From an uncultured Roseateles sp. (lineage in GTDB: Bacteria > Pseudomonadota > Gammaproteobacteria > Burkholderiales > Burkholderiaceae_C), in the NCBI RefSeq assembly GCF_963422335.1, contig NZ_OY729424.1:1798001-1862000 (forward strand): DNA of 64,000 bases, in the 5' to 3' direction. Numbering within the stretch: the stretch's first letter is position 1; each line of letters starts with the position of its first letter. Shown here piece by piece: positions 17,183 through 25,817 of this stretch. A program made the position numbers and the translations under genes. Below the pieces are notes generated by a model. It did no database searches and had not been told where the DNA came from. It worked only from the letters and a program-made list of their open reading frames with translations.

Positions 17183-18220
17183 ATGGATCTGTCAATCGCA
17201 AGCATCCTGATGCTCGATGGCGTCACCAATGGCGCGATCTACGCCTTGCTGGCGCTGGCCACGGTGCTGGTGTTCGCCGTCACCCGGGTGATCTTCATCC
17301 CTCAGGGCGAGTTCGTCGCCTTCGGCGCGCTGACGCTGGGCATGCTGCAGCTGGGCCAGACGCCCGGCACGATCTGGTTTCTGCTCCTGATGGCGGTGCT
17401 GGTCGCCGTGCTGGACCTGGTGGCCGGCCTGCGCCAGGGCCGGCCTTTGGCCCGCGTGCTGGGTTCGGTGTTGAAGGCGGCGGCCTTTCCCGTCCTGGTG
17501 GCGCTGTTCGCGCTGTGGGCCGCGCCGCAGAAGTTTCCGCTGCTGGTGCAGGCCGGCCTGACCCTGGCCCTGGTCACCCCGATGGGCCCGCTGCTCTATC
17601 GCCTGGCCTACCAGCCGGTGGCCGATGCAACGGTGCTGGTGCTGCTGATCGTCTCGGTCGGCGTGCACTTCGCGCTGACCGGCCTGGGCCTGGCCTTCTT
17701 CGGCGCCGAGGGCTTTCGCACGCCGGCTTTCTGGGATGCCAGCTTTGCCGCCGGGCCGCTGATGCTGTCGGGCCAGACGCTGATCATCTTCGCCGCCTCG
17801 ATCGCGCTGATCATCTCGCTGTGGCTGTTCTTCGAGCGCTCGCTGTACGGCAAGGCCCTGCGCGCCACCGCGGTGAACCGGCTGGGCGCGCGGCTGATGG
17901 GCATCTCGAGCACCACCGCCGGCCGACTGACCTTCACGATGGCGGCCTTCATGGGCGCGCTGTCGGGTCTGCTGATCGCGCCGACGACGACGATCTTCTA
18001 TGACAGCGGCTTCCTGATCGGCCTGAAGGGCTTCGTCGCGGCCGTCTTTGCCGGCCTGGCCAGCTACCCCGGCGCGGCGCTGGGCGCCATCCTGGTGGGC
18101 CTGCTGGAGTCGTTCAGCTCCTTCTATGCCAGCTCCTACAAGGAAGTGATTGTGTTCACCTTCATCCTGCCGGTGCTGTTGTGGCGGTCCCTGCGCGACC
18201 CGCACAGCGAGGAGGAGTGA
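17183..18220 (+). CDS. livH: branched-chain amino acid-type ABC permease (LivH-like)
   Basis: The protein is an inner-membrane permease of about 345 residues with 8-9 hydrophobic helices and the LivH signature start (IASILMLDGVTNGAIYALLALA) and EAA-like loop (ALRATAVNRLGARLMGI). I favour the ATG at 17183 because GAGGT is 11 nt upstream; the ATG at 17174 is only 2 nt from it. It opens an operon with the permease-ATPase fusion and the second ATPase. The loop of about 40 extra residues after the third helix is longer than in E. coli LivH. Confidence 0.9.
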   Translation: MDLSIASILMLDGVTNGAIYALLALATVLVFAVTRVIFIPQGEFVAFGALTLGMLQLGQTPGTIWFLLLMAVLVAVLDLVAGLRQGRPLARVLGSVLKAAAFPVLVALFALWAAPQKFPLLVQAGLTLALVTPMGPLLYRLAYQPVADATVLVLLIVSVGVHFALTGLGLAFFGAEGFRTPAFWDASFAAGPLMLSGQTLIIFAASIALIISLWLFFERSLYGKALRATAVNRLGARLMGISSTTAGRLTFTMAAFMGALSGLLIAPTTTIFYDSGFLIGLKGFVAAVFAGLASYPGAALGAILVGLLESFSSFYASSYKEVIVFTFILPVLLWRSLRDPHSEEE

Positions 18221-18222
18221 TC

Positions 18223-19992
18223 ATGCTGAGCACACGCAAGATCTTCCCCCTCGCCACGCTGGCCCTGCTGGCCCTGCTGCCCCAGCTGCCGGTGCCCGAG
18301 TTCTGGATCACCCAGCTCAACTACATCGGCCTCTACGCAATGGTCTCGCTGGGCCTGGTGCTGCTGACCGGCATCGGTGGTTTGACCTCCTTCGGCCAGG
18401 CGGCCTTCGTCGGCGTGGGCGCCTACACGACGGCGGTGCTGAGCACGCGCTTCGGCATCTCGCCCTGGGTGGCGCTGGGTGTCGGCATCGTGCTGACGGT
18501 GGCTGTGGCCCTGGTGCTGGCCTGGCTGACCCTGCGCATGTCCGGCCACTACCTGCCGCTGGCCACGATTGCCTGGGGCCTGAGCCTGAACTACCTGATG
18601 GGCAATATGGAGTTCCTGGGCAAGTACGACGGCATCCAGGGCATACCGGCGCTGGAGATCTTCGGCATCAGCCTGAACGCCGGGCGCAGCATCTACTACC
18701 TGATCTGGGCCTTTGCGGTACTGGCGGCGGTGGGCGTCAGCCATCTGCTCGATTCGCGCCCCGGCCGGGCGATACGCGCCCTCAATGGCGGCGTGACGAT
18801 GGCCGAGGCCATGGGCGTGTCGACCTTCCGCTACAAGGTGGTGATTTTCGTGCTGGCGGCCATTCTGGCGGCCGTCTCGGGCTGGCTCTACGCCCATTTC
18901 CAGCGCAGCGTGAACCCCTCGCCTTTCGGCATCAAGCTGGGCATCGAGTACCTGTTCATGGCCGTGATCGGCGGCGTCGGCGGGGTCTGGGGCGCCTTCA
19001 CGGGTGCTGCGGTGGTGAAGATCGTCGAGGACCAGCTGCAGACGATCCTGCCCAAGCTGATGGGCGCCAGCGGCAATTTCGAGATCATCGTCTTTGGTGT
19101 GGCCCTGGTGCTGGTGCTGCAGTACGCGCCCAAGGGTCTTTGGCCGGCGATTGCCCGCTGGTTCCCGGCCGGCCCGCGCCCGCGCGACTGGGGCGATGCG
19201 CCGCCGCTGGAGTCGCGCAGCAAGCCGGCCCATGGCGAGCTGCTGCTCGACGTCAACAAGGTGCGCAAGGAGTTCGGCGGCCTGGTGGCGGTCAACGACG
19301 TCAGCTTCCAGATCCGTGCCGGCGAGATCGTCGGCCTGATCGGCCCCAACGGCGCCGGCAAGTCCACCACCTTCAATCTGATCACCGGCGTGCTGAGCCT
19401 GACCTCGGGCCGCGTGCAGTTCCGCGGCGAGGCGGTCGGCGGCCTGGCCTCGCGCCTGATCGCCCGGCGCGGCATGTCGCGCACCTTCCAGCATGTGAAG
19501 ATGATTGCCGACATGACGGTGCTGGAGAACGTTGCCCTGGGTGGCTATCTGCGCAGCCACAGCGGTGCCCTGCGCGCGATGCTGCGGCTGGACCGCGCCG
19601 AGGAGAAGCGCCTGTTCGCCGAGGCCGAGCGCCAGCTGCAGCGCATCGGCATGGCCGGGCAGATGCACGAGCTGGCCGGTAATCTGGCCCTGGGCCCGCA
19701 GCGGCTGATGGAGATCGCTCGGGCGCTGTGCACCGACCCGGCCCTGCTGCTGCTCGACGAGCCCGCCGCCGGCCTGCGCCACAAGGAGAAGCAGGCGCTG
19801 GCCGAGGTGCTGCGCCAGCTCAAGGGCGAGGGCATGAGCATTCTGCTGGTCGAACACGATATGGACTTCGTGATGGGCCTGACCGACCGCCTGGTGGTGA
19901 TGGAGTTCGGCACCAAGCTGATCGAGGGCACGCCGGCCGATGTGCAGGCCAGCCCCGAAGTGCGCGCCGCCTATCTCGGAACGGAGCACTGA
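18223..19992 (+). CDS. ABC permease-ATPase fusion (LivM-LivG)
   Basis: This 589-residue protein joins a LivM-type permease (about residues 1-325, LTSFGQAAFVGVGAY, EAMGVSTFRYK) to a LivG-type ATPase (about 345-589). The ATPase has Walker A GPNGAGKST, an LALGPQ signature in place of LSGGQ, Walker B LLLLDEPAAGL and the switch His in LVEHDMDFVM. GGAGGAG ends 5 nt before the ATG, which overlaps no stop but follows the livH stop by 2 bp. Fused M-G subunits occur in this transporter class. Confidence 0.92.
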   Translation: MLSTRKIFPLATLALLALLPQLPVPEFWITQLNYIGLYAMVSLGLVLLTGIGGLTSFGQAAFVGVGAYTTAVLSTRFGISPWVALGVGIVLTVAVALVLAWLTLRMSGHYLPLATIAWGLSLNYLMGNMEFLGKYDGIQGIPALEIFGISLNAGRSIYYLIWAFAVLAAVGVSHLLDSRPGRAIRALNGGVTMAEAMGVSTFRYKVVIFVLAAILAAVSGWLYAHFQRSVNPSPFGIKLGIEYLFMAVIGGVGGVWGAFTGAAVVKIVEDQLQTILPKLMGASGNFEIIVFGVALVLVLQYAPKGLWPAIARWFPAGPRPRDWGDAPPLESRSKPAHGELLLDVNKVRKEFGGLVAVNDVSFQIRAGEIVGLIGPNGAGKSTTFNLITGVLSLTSGRVQFRGEAVGGLASRLIARRGMSRTFQHVKMIADMTVLENVALGGYLRSHSGALRAMLRLDRAEEKRLFAEAERQLQRIGMAGQMHELAGNLALGPQRLMEIARALCTDPALLLLDEPAAGLRHKEKQALAEVLRQLKGEGMSILLVEHDMDFVMGLTDRLVVMEFGTKLIEGTPADVQASPEVRAAYLGTEH

Positions 19993-19995
19993 AGC

Positions 19996-20754
19996 ATGAC
20001 GATGCCACTTGATCACGATCTGCTGCTGAGCGTCAGCGATCTGCACGCCGGTTACGGCAAGGCCGAGGTGCTGTCCGGCCTGAACCTGCGCCTGCCCCGC
20101 GGCAGCGTGGTGACGGTGATTGGCCCCAACGGCGCCGGCAAGTCCACTACCTTGAATGCCTTGATGGGCGTGCTGCCGGCCAAGGGCCAGGTCTTGTTCG
20201 ACGGCGAGGACATCGCCTCGCTGAGCCTGGAGGAGCGTGTCATGAAGGGCCTGGCCCTGGTGCCCGAGAAGCGCGAGCTGTTCTCGACCATGAGCGTCGA
20301 AGACAACCTGGTACTGGGCGGCTTCAGGCCCATGCGCCTGGGCCTGCGCGACTGGCGCGGCGGGCTGGACAAGGTGTTCGAGCTGTTCCCTCGGCTGAAG
20401 GAACGCCGCACCCAGCTGGCCGGTACGCTGTCGGGCGGCGAGCGCCAGATGCTGGCCGTGGGCCGCGCGCTGATGAGCCAGCCCAAGGTGCTGATGCTGG
20501 ACGAACCCAGCCTGGGCCTGGCGCCGCTGATCGTCAAGGAGGTGTTCCGCATCGTCCAGCGCCTGCGCGACAGCGGGGTGTCCATCCTGCTGATCGAGCA
20601 GAACGCCCGCGCCGCGCTCGAAGTCGCCGACTACGGCTATGTGCTGGAGACCGGCGAGATTGCGCTGGAAGGCCAGGCCGCCGATCTTGCCCGCGACCCG
20701 CGCGTGATCGAGACCTATCTCGGCGCAGCCAAGAAGGCGGCGCAAGCCGACTGA
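19996..20754 (+). CDS. livF: branched-chain amino acid-type ABC ATPase (LivF-like)
   Basis: The 252-residue second ATPase carries Walker A GPNGAGKST, the Q-loop region LVPEKRELF, signature LSGGERQ, Walker B VLMLDEPSLGLAP and the C-terminal IETYLG typical of LivF. It follows the fusion gene by 3 bp. With the two membrane parts it makes a complete translocator, but no periplasmic LivK-type binding protein is encoded beside it; the family-3 binding protein at 13908 is of another type. The substrate is therefore open. Confidence 0.92.
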   Translation: MTMPLDHDLLLSVSDLHAGYGKAEVLSGLNLRLPRGSVVTVIGPNGAGKSTTLNALMGVLPAKGQVLFDGEDIASLSLEERVMKGLALVPEKRELFSTMSVEDNLVLGGFRPMRLGLRDWRGGLDKVFELFPRLKERRTQLAGTLSGGERQMLAVGRALMSQPKVLMLDEPSLGLAPLIVKEVFRIVQRLRDSGVSILLIEQNARAALEVADYGYVLETGEIALEGQAADLARDPRVIETYLGAAKKAAQAD

Positions 20755-20755
20755 G

Positions 20756-21349
20756 ATGGGCCGCGAAGCGCAATGCCCGTGCCAGGTCGGCGAGCAGAGC
20801 GCCGAGGTCAAGGTCTTGCTGGAGAGCGATGCGCTGCTGCTGCGCGGCGGCTTCAAGCGCCGCTATTCTCTGGCCGAGCTGAGCGGCCTGCGCGTCGAGG
20901 GTGAGCGCCTGTGCTTCGAGGCGGCCGGCGAGCAGGTCGCGCTGGAGCTGGGCGCCAAACCGGCGGCCAGCTGGCTGAAGAAGATCGCCACCCCGCCGCC
21001 GACCTTGGCCGACAAGCTGGGTTTGAGCGCGGAGCACAAAGGCCTTGTCATCGGCGCGCTCGATGAGCCGGCTCTGCTGAAGGCCTTGGAAGGCGCCCGC
21101 ACCGAGCGGCCGGCCGAGGCCCACATTGCACTGGCCGTGGTGAGCAGCGAGGCCCAGCTGCTAGCCGCCATCGCCGCCCATGCCGGATGGCCGAATGCCC
21201 GCCACCTGTGGGTCATCCACCCCAAGGGCTCCAAGGCCAGTCTCACAGATGCCACGGTGCGTCGGCTGATGACCGAGGCAGCCTATGTGGACAGCAAGAC
21301 CAGCGCCGTCTCGGCCGCGCTGACGGCCACGCGGTACGGCCGGCGCTGA
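20756..21349 (+). CDS. DUF3052-like hypothetical protein
   Basis: The 197-residue soluble protein starts one base after the livF stop. The second half (from about residue 75) reads LADKLGLSAEHKGLVIGAL, then HIALAVVSSEAQLLAAIA, LWVIHPKGSKASLTDATVR and AAYVDSKTSAVSA.LTA.R, the pattern of the DUF3052 family. The first 70 residues form a separate small beta-rich region. There is no signal peptide or membrane segment. Its tight spacing puts it in the transporter operon, but no functional link is known. Confidence 0.65.
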   Translation: MGREAQCPCQVGEQSAEVKVLLESDALLLRGGFKRRYSLAELSGLRVEGERLCFEAAGEQVALELGAKPAASWLKKIATPPPTLADKLGLSAEHKGLVIGALDEPALLKALEGARTERPAEAHIALAVVSSEAQLLAAIAAHAGWPNARHLWVIHPKGSKASLTDATVRRLMTEAAYVDSKTSAVSAALTATRYGRR

Positions 21350-21462
21350 GCGCGGCCGCCGGGTTTACGCCGGCCTGGCCAGCAGGCCAAGCTCCTAGAA
21401 TCGACATCTCAAACGAGAGAATCCGGTGGTCCAGGCCGCCGTTGCGAGGGGCAGGTCAATCG

Positions 21463-22197
21463 ATGTGCTGCGACAACTGGCTTGACACGCTCGGCCTCGG
21501 GGGCTGCCTGCCATGGCTGCTGGCCCTGCTGTTGCTGCAAAGCCTGCTGATCTTTGGCCTGGCGCGCAGCATGCTGGGCCGACGCCGGGCGCTGCAGGCC
21601 TTGGCCGAGGAGCGCGCGCTGCTGGAACAGCATGTGCACGAGCGCACCCTGGCCTTGGAGGCCGCCAATGCCCAGCTGGCGACCTTGAGTTTCACCGATG
21701 GCCTGACCCAGCTGCCCAACCGCCGCCGCTTCGACGAGACCCTGGCGGCCGAGTTCGCGCGCCACCGGCGCTCGGGCAGCCAGCTGTCGCTGATCATGCT
21801 GGACATCGATCACTTCAAGGCCTTCAATGACACCTATGGCCATGTGGCCGGTGACGAGTGCCTGCGCCAGGTCGGTGCGGCGATCGCCAGGCAGGTCAGC
21901 CGCAGCAGCGACCTGGCGGCACGCATCGGCGGCGAAGAGTTCGCCGTGATACTGCCCGAGACCGAGGCGCCTGGCGCCGCCCAGCTGGCCGAGCGCCTGC
22001 GGGCCGGTATCGAGGCCCTGCAGATTCCCCACGCGAACTCGCTGGTGGCGCCTGTTCTGACGGTGAGCCTGGGTGTGGTCACCGTGCTGCCGGCCAAGCT
22101 CAGCAATGCGCTGGAGGCCTTGAGCCTGGCCGACGCGCTGCTCTACCAGGCAAAAAGCGGCGTGCGCAACCGGGTGGTTGCGCACGCGCTTGAGTAA
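21463..22197 (+). CDS. membrane-anchored diguanylate cyclase
   Basis: The 244-residue protein has one hydrophobic helix (about residues 14-38), a short coiled linker and a GGDEF domain with DIDHFKAFNDTYGH and the active signature RIGGEEF. It should make c-di-GMP from two GTP. No inhibitory RxxD site five residues before GGEEF is evident (the position is near LAARIGG). The ATG at 21463 has AGG about 9 nt upstream; a TAGAAT -10-like element lies at 21396-21401. It converges on the hydroxyproline operon with no gap. Confidence 0.9.
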   Translation: MCCDNWLDTLGLGGCLPWLLALLLLQSLLIFGLARSMLGRRRALQALAEERALLEQHVHERTLALEAANAQLATLSFTDGLTQLPNRRRFDETLAAEFARHRRSGSQLSLIMLDIDHFKAFNDTYGHVAGDECLRQVGAAIARQVSRSSDLAARIGGEEFAVILPETEAPGAAQLAERLRAGIEALQIPHANSLVAPVLTVSLGVVTVLPAKLSNALEALSLADALLYQAKSGVRNRVVAHALE

Positions 22198-23481
22198 TCA
22201 GCGGCCACCCTCGATGAAACAACGCAGCGGCGCCGGCTGCAGCGGCTCGCGCAGGCCGCGGCCTGCGGCCATGGGCCAGCCCAGCACATCTTGCGTGATG
22301 GGCCCGCAGATGCGGCCCTGGCAGGCGCCCATGCCGCAGCGCGTCTGCAGCTTGGCCTCGCGCCAGTCGGGCCAGGCCTTCAGCTCGCCCAGGGCCACGT
22401 CTTCGCAACGGCAGATCAGGGTCTTGGCATCGGCCAGCTTCAGCAGTTCGGGGCGCAGCGCGAAGTGCCGGGCCAGCAGGGTGCCGAAGGCCAGCGCGCG
22501 GGCGTGGCGCCTGGCGAGCGGGGCCAGGTCTTGATCCAGCATTGCCTTTGCGGCCAGTTCGCCTTCCAGCAAGGCCTTGTCGACCCCGCCAATGCCGGTG
22601 CATTCGCCGGCGGCAAAGACCTGGGGCAGGGAGGTCTGTAGCCTGTCGTCGACGCCGATGGCCCCGTCGTCGATCCGGCAGCCCAGCAGCTCGGCCAGCT
22701 CGGTGTTGGGCAAGAGGCCGAAGCCCAGGCCCAGCGCATCACAGGGCAGCTCCCATTCGCGCTGGCCATCGGTCAGCACGACGGCGCGCAGCTGGCAATC
22801 GTCAGCAGTGCCGAGCGCACGAACCGGCCAGCAGCCGGTGCGGTAGGCCATGCCCTTGAGCCGCCAGCGCAGGCCCAATGCCTGGAGTAGTTTGGCCGAT
22901 GGCAGGCCGGCGGCGAAGGCACTCAGTGATTTGAACGAGGCCTGCTCGGCCACGCAGCTGATCTGGGCGCCCGCCGCTCGCAAGGTGTCGGCCGAGGCCA
23001 GCAGCAGCGGGCCCGAGCCGGCCAGCACGACGCGCTGGCCTTTGATGGGCCAGCCGCCCTTGACCAGGGCCTGCAGGCCGCCGGCGCCGGTGACGCCGGC
23101 CAGGGTCCAGCCAGGGAAGGGGATGAAGCGTTCGCGCGCCCCCAGGGCCAGCAGCAGCTGTGTGGCACTGACGCGCAGCGAGCCGCCGGCTTGGCTGTCG
23201 TGCAAGAGCAATTGCAGCGGGCCCTCGGCGGCAACCACCGCGTGGCCCGGCAGATGGGTCAACAGCGGATCGGCCAGCAGCCTGTCCAGCGCTAGCGCCC
23301 AGCCACGACCCAGGGCACTGCCATGCCGGGCCGGGCCGCCGCGCCAGATCTGGCCGCCGGGCCGGGCCTGGTTGTCGACCCAGATCACCCGCTGTTGCGC
23401 GGCCAGCAGGGTGCGCACGGCGGCGATGCCGGCCGGGCCGCCGCCGACGACGATCTGGTCGGCCTGTAGTGCCGTGCTCAT
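22198..23481 (-). CDS. FAD/NAD(P)-binding oxidoreductase with BFD-like [2Fe-2S] domain (hydroxyproline dehydrogenase subunit)
   Basis: The 427-residue flavoprotein starts with a dinucleotide-binding VVGGGPAGIAAV fold and has a second GAGGLQ/VLAGSGPLLLA nucleotide fold, then a C-terminal BFD-like domain whose cysteines (CRCEDV...RCGMGACQGRICG) hold a [2Fe-2S] cluster. This is the layout of the alpha subunit of multimeric D-hydroxyproline or sarcosine-type dehydrogenases. It overlaps the small ferredoxin-like gene by 4 bp (ATGA), and the epimerase two genes upstream supplies the context for hydroxyproline. Confidence 0.85.
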   Translation of the reverse strand: MSTALQADQIVVGGGPAGIAAVRTLLAAQQRVIWVDNQARPGGQIWRGGPARHGSALGRGWALALDRLLADPLLTHLPGHAVVAAEGPLQLLLHDSQAGGSLRVSATQLLLALGARERFIPFPGWTLAGVTGAGGLQALVKGGWPIKGQRVVLAGSGPLLLASADTLRAAGAQISCVAEQASFKSLSAFAAGLPSAKLLQALGLRWRLKGMAYRTGCWPVRALGTADDCQLRAVVLTDGQREWELPCDALGLGFGLLPNTELAELLGCRIDDGAIGVDDRLQTSLPQVFAAGECTGIGGVDKALLEGELAAKAMLDQDLAPLARRHARALAFGTLLARHFALRPELLKLADAKTLICRCEDVALGELKAWPDWREAKLQTRCGMGACQGRICGPITQDVLGWPMAAGRGLREPLQPAPLRCFIEGGR

Positions 23482-23717
23482 GTCGAAGTCTCCACCCGCA
23501 TGCCCTCGGCAACGAGGGTCATGCAGGCCAGGCGCTGCGGCTGGCCGTTGATGGTGACCCGGCACTCCTGGCACAGGCCCATGCCGCAAAAAGCGGCGCG
23601 CGGCTGGCCGCCGATTGAGACGCGGGTGGCCGTGAGGCCGGCCTGAGCCAAGGCTGCGGCGACGGTGATGCCCTCGGCCACCTCGCAGGCCTTGCCATTG
23701 ATGTGCAAACACGTCAT
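23478..23717 (-). CDS. small [2Fe-2S]-binding subunit of the dehydrogenase
   Basis: The 79-residue protein has the plant-type ferredoxin-like fold found in small subunits of hydroxyproline/sarcosine-type dehydrogenases. The cluster ligands are visible in AAFCGMGLCQECRVTING and RLACMT. It overlaps both neighbours by 4 bp, so the three dehydrogenase genes are translationally coupled. It should pass electrons between the flavin subunits and the respiratory chain or another acceptor. Confidence 0.87.
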   Translation of the reverse strand: MTCLHINGKACEVAEGITVAAALAQAGLTATRVSIGGQPRAAFCGMGLCQECRVTINGQPQRLACMTLVAEGMRVETST

Positions 23718-24832
23718 GAGGCAAATCTCGCAGGCGAAAAAGGCTTCGGGTCCAGCGTTGGCGCCTGGCCCAGGCTCAGCTCGGCCAGCAGCTCGGCGCT
23801 GGCCAGCGAGGTAGTGATGCCCAGGCCCTCGTGGCCGGTGGCCAGCCAGACGCGCGGCAGCGTCGGATGGGCACCGATCAGCGGTTGGCCATCGCTGCTC
23901 GCCGGGCGTATGCCGGTCCAGCAGCGCAGCAGGCTGAGTTCGGCCAGGCCCGGCAGATAGCCGGTGGCGCATTGCAGCATCTGGCGCAGCATGGGCAGGT
24001 CCAGCGCCCGGTCTTCGCGGCCGACCTGGCGCGACGAGCCTATCAGCAGCTGGCCGCCGGGGCGGGGCTGGACGTTGAACGACACCGTGTCCTCATCGAC
24101 CAGATGGGCCTTCTTGATATAGCCCAGCTCGACCAGCTGGTGCTTGACCAGATCGGGATGGCGCTGGGTGATGGCCAACTGGCCCTTCTTGGGCAAGAGG
24201 CAGCCGGGCGGCAGAAAGCGCTGGCTTGCCAGGCCGGCGCAGAGCACGACCAGAGCGCCCCAGAGCTGGCGGCCATCGGACAGGCGTACGCCGGCGCCGT
24301 CCAGCGCGACGACCTCGCCGCGTATCAGCCCGGCCCGCGCCTCCTCGAGCCAACGCTGGGTCACCTTGGGCGGATAGACGCGTGCATCACCGGGCACCCG
24401 CAGCGCGCCGGCCAGGCCTGGGCGCAGCATCGGTTCGAGCCTTGACAGTGCCGGGGCATCGAGCAGCTCGGCCTTCAATCCGCGTGCCGTCAGCCAGGCC
24501 TGCTTGCGCGCTGCGAGCGCCATCTCTTCATCATCGGCGGCCACCCACAGCGTGCCGCAGGCCTGATGCTCGGCCTGGGCGGCATGGTCGCGGGATTCGT
24601 CCAGCCAGTCCTGCCACAGCCCCACCGAACGCCGCGACAGCGCAAACTCGGCCTCGTCGGCACTGCCCTCGGCATCGACCACCAGCAGATGGCCCATGGA
24701 CGCCGCCGTCGCGCCGCCGCCCACCGCCGCCGGCTCGACCACAGCGACCGACAGGCCCTGGCGCGCGTAGGCACGCGCGCAGGCGGCACCGATGATGCCG
24801 GCGCCGATGACGATCACATCGGCGGTTCTCAT
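23714..24832 (-). CDS. FAD-dependent amino acid oxidoreductase (D-hydroxyproline dehydrogenase catalytic subunit)
   Basis: The 372-residue DAO-family protein has the N-terminal VIVIGAGIIGAACA flavin-binding fold, the substrate-domain strands near YPPKVTQRWL, and the C-terminal GIRPASSDGQPLIG...TGHEGLGIT flavin contact region. Its place between the hydroxyproline epimerase and the two iron-sulphur proteins points to oxidation of cis-4-hydroxy-D-proline to the pyrroline carboxylate. The start at 24832 gives a clean fold start. Other D-imino acids cannot be excluded. Confidence 0.87.
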   Translation of the reverse strand: MRTADVIVIGAGIIGAACARAYARQGLSVAVVEPAAVGGGATAASMGHLLVVDAEGSADEAEFALSRRSVGLWQDWLDESRDHAAQAEHQACGTLWVAADDEEMALAARKQAWLTARGLKAELLDAPALSRLEPMLRPGLAGALRVPGDARVYPPKVTQRWLEEARAGLIRGEVVALDGAGVRLSDGRQLWGALVVLCAGLASQRFLPPGCLLPKKGQLAITQRHPDLVKHQLVELGYIKKAHLVDEDTVSFNVQPRPGGQLLIGSSRQVGREDRALDLPMLRQMLQCATGYLPGLAELSLLRCWTGIRPASSDGQPLIGAHPTLPRVWLATGHEGLGITTSLASAELLAELSLGQAPTLDPKPFSPARFAS

Positions 24833-24842
24833 CGTCGCGCCG

Positions 24843-25790
24843 TCAGGACGACGATGTGATGCCCCAGGCGAACGGGTCGCCGGGCTGGAACACCAGGGTG
24901 GCGTCCATGTTGACGAAGGCCCGGCCCTGGATGGTAGGCAAGACATGGCCCTCGGGCAGGGCGGCGCTGCGCTCGAAGCTGCCGGTGAAGACGCTGCCGA
25001 TCACGCTCTCCTGCTGCCACAACGCACCGGGCTGCAGCTTGCCGTCGGCCGCCACGCAGGCCAGCTTGGCGCTGGTGCCGGTGCCGCAGGGCGAGCGGTC
25101 ATAGGCCTTGCCGGGGCACAGCACGAAGTTGCGCGCATCGTTGGCCGGGTCCAGCGCCGGCCCCACCAGCTCGATGTGGTCGATCTCGGCGCCGCCGGCC
25201 CCGGTCACTCCCTGCTCGGGCAGGACCTGGCGGATGCGCCAGCTCAGGTCGGTCAGCGCGTCGATATGGGCTCGGTCCAGCGTCAGGCCATGGTCCTCGC
25301 ACAGAAAGAACCAGTTGCCGCCCCATGCCACGTCGCCGTGGACCAAGCCGTGGCCCGGCACCTGCACGGCGGCCTTGCGGGCATGGCGGTACGAGGGCAC
25401 GTTGGCGACGCTGACACGGCCGTCTTCGTGCAGGGTGGCGCTGACCCGGCCAACCGGCGTCTCGATCAGATGCTGGCCCGGCGCGATGCGGCCCAGATAG
25501 GCCAGCGTGGCGACCAGGCCAATCGTGCCGTGGCCGCACATGCCCAGAAAGCCGACGTTGTTGAAGAAGATCACGCCGCAGGCGCTGTCGGCCGCTACCG
25601 GCTCGCACAGCAGGGCGCCGACCAGCACGTCCGAGCCACGTGGCTCGTTGACGATGGCGCTGCGCCAGCCGTCGTGCTGTTCGCGAAATATCGCCAGACG
25701 CTCGGCCATGCTGCCGCGGCCCAGATCGGGGCCGCCGGTGATCAGGATGCGCGTCGGCTCGCCGCCGGTATGGGAATCAATGAATCGCAT
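24843..25790 (-). CDS. lhpA: 4-hydroxyproline 2-epimerase
   Basis: The 315-residue proline-racemase-family enzyme interconverts trans-4-hydroxy-L-proline and cis-4-hydroxy-D-proline using two cysteine bases. Both are present: Cys85 in GMCGHGT and Cys235 in SPCGTGTSAK. The Cys/Cys pair separates it from hydroxyproline dehydratases, which have Thr at the second position. It is followed after 10 bp by the dehydrogenase and preceded by a GntR regulator, forming a catabolic operon. Confidence 0.92.
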   Translation of the reverse strand: MRFIDSHTGGEPTRILITGGPDLGRGSMAERLAIFREQHDGWRSAIVNEPRGSDVLVGALLCEPVAADSACGVIFFNNVGFLGMCGHGTIGLVATLAYLGRIAPGQHLIETPVGRVSATLHEDGRVSVANVPSYRHARKAAVQVPGHGLVHGDVAWGGNWFFLCEDHGLTLDRAHIDALTDLSWRIRQVLPEQGVTGAGGAEIDHIELVGPALDPANDARNFVLCPGKAYDRSPCGTGTSAKLACVAADGKLQPGALWQQESVIGSVFTGSFERSAALPEGHVLPTIQGRAFVNMDATLVFQPGDPFAWGITSSS

Positions 25791-25817
25791 GGCCTAGCAG
25801 GGTAGGGGAGAAAAAAG

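Noticed and set aside
18136..20856. A 906-codon minus-strand frame opposite the ABC transporter genes
   Set aside because: It is a shadow of the transporter genes in GC-rich DNA, with no recognisable domain.
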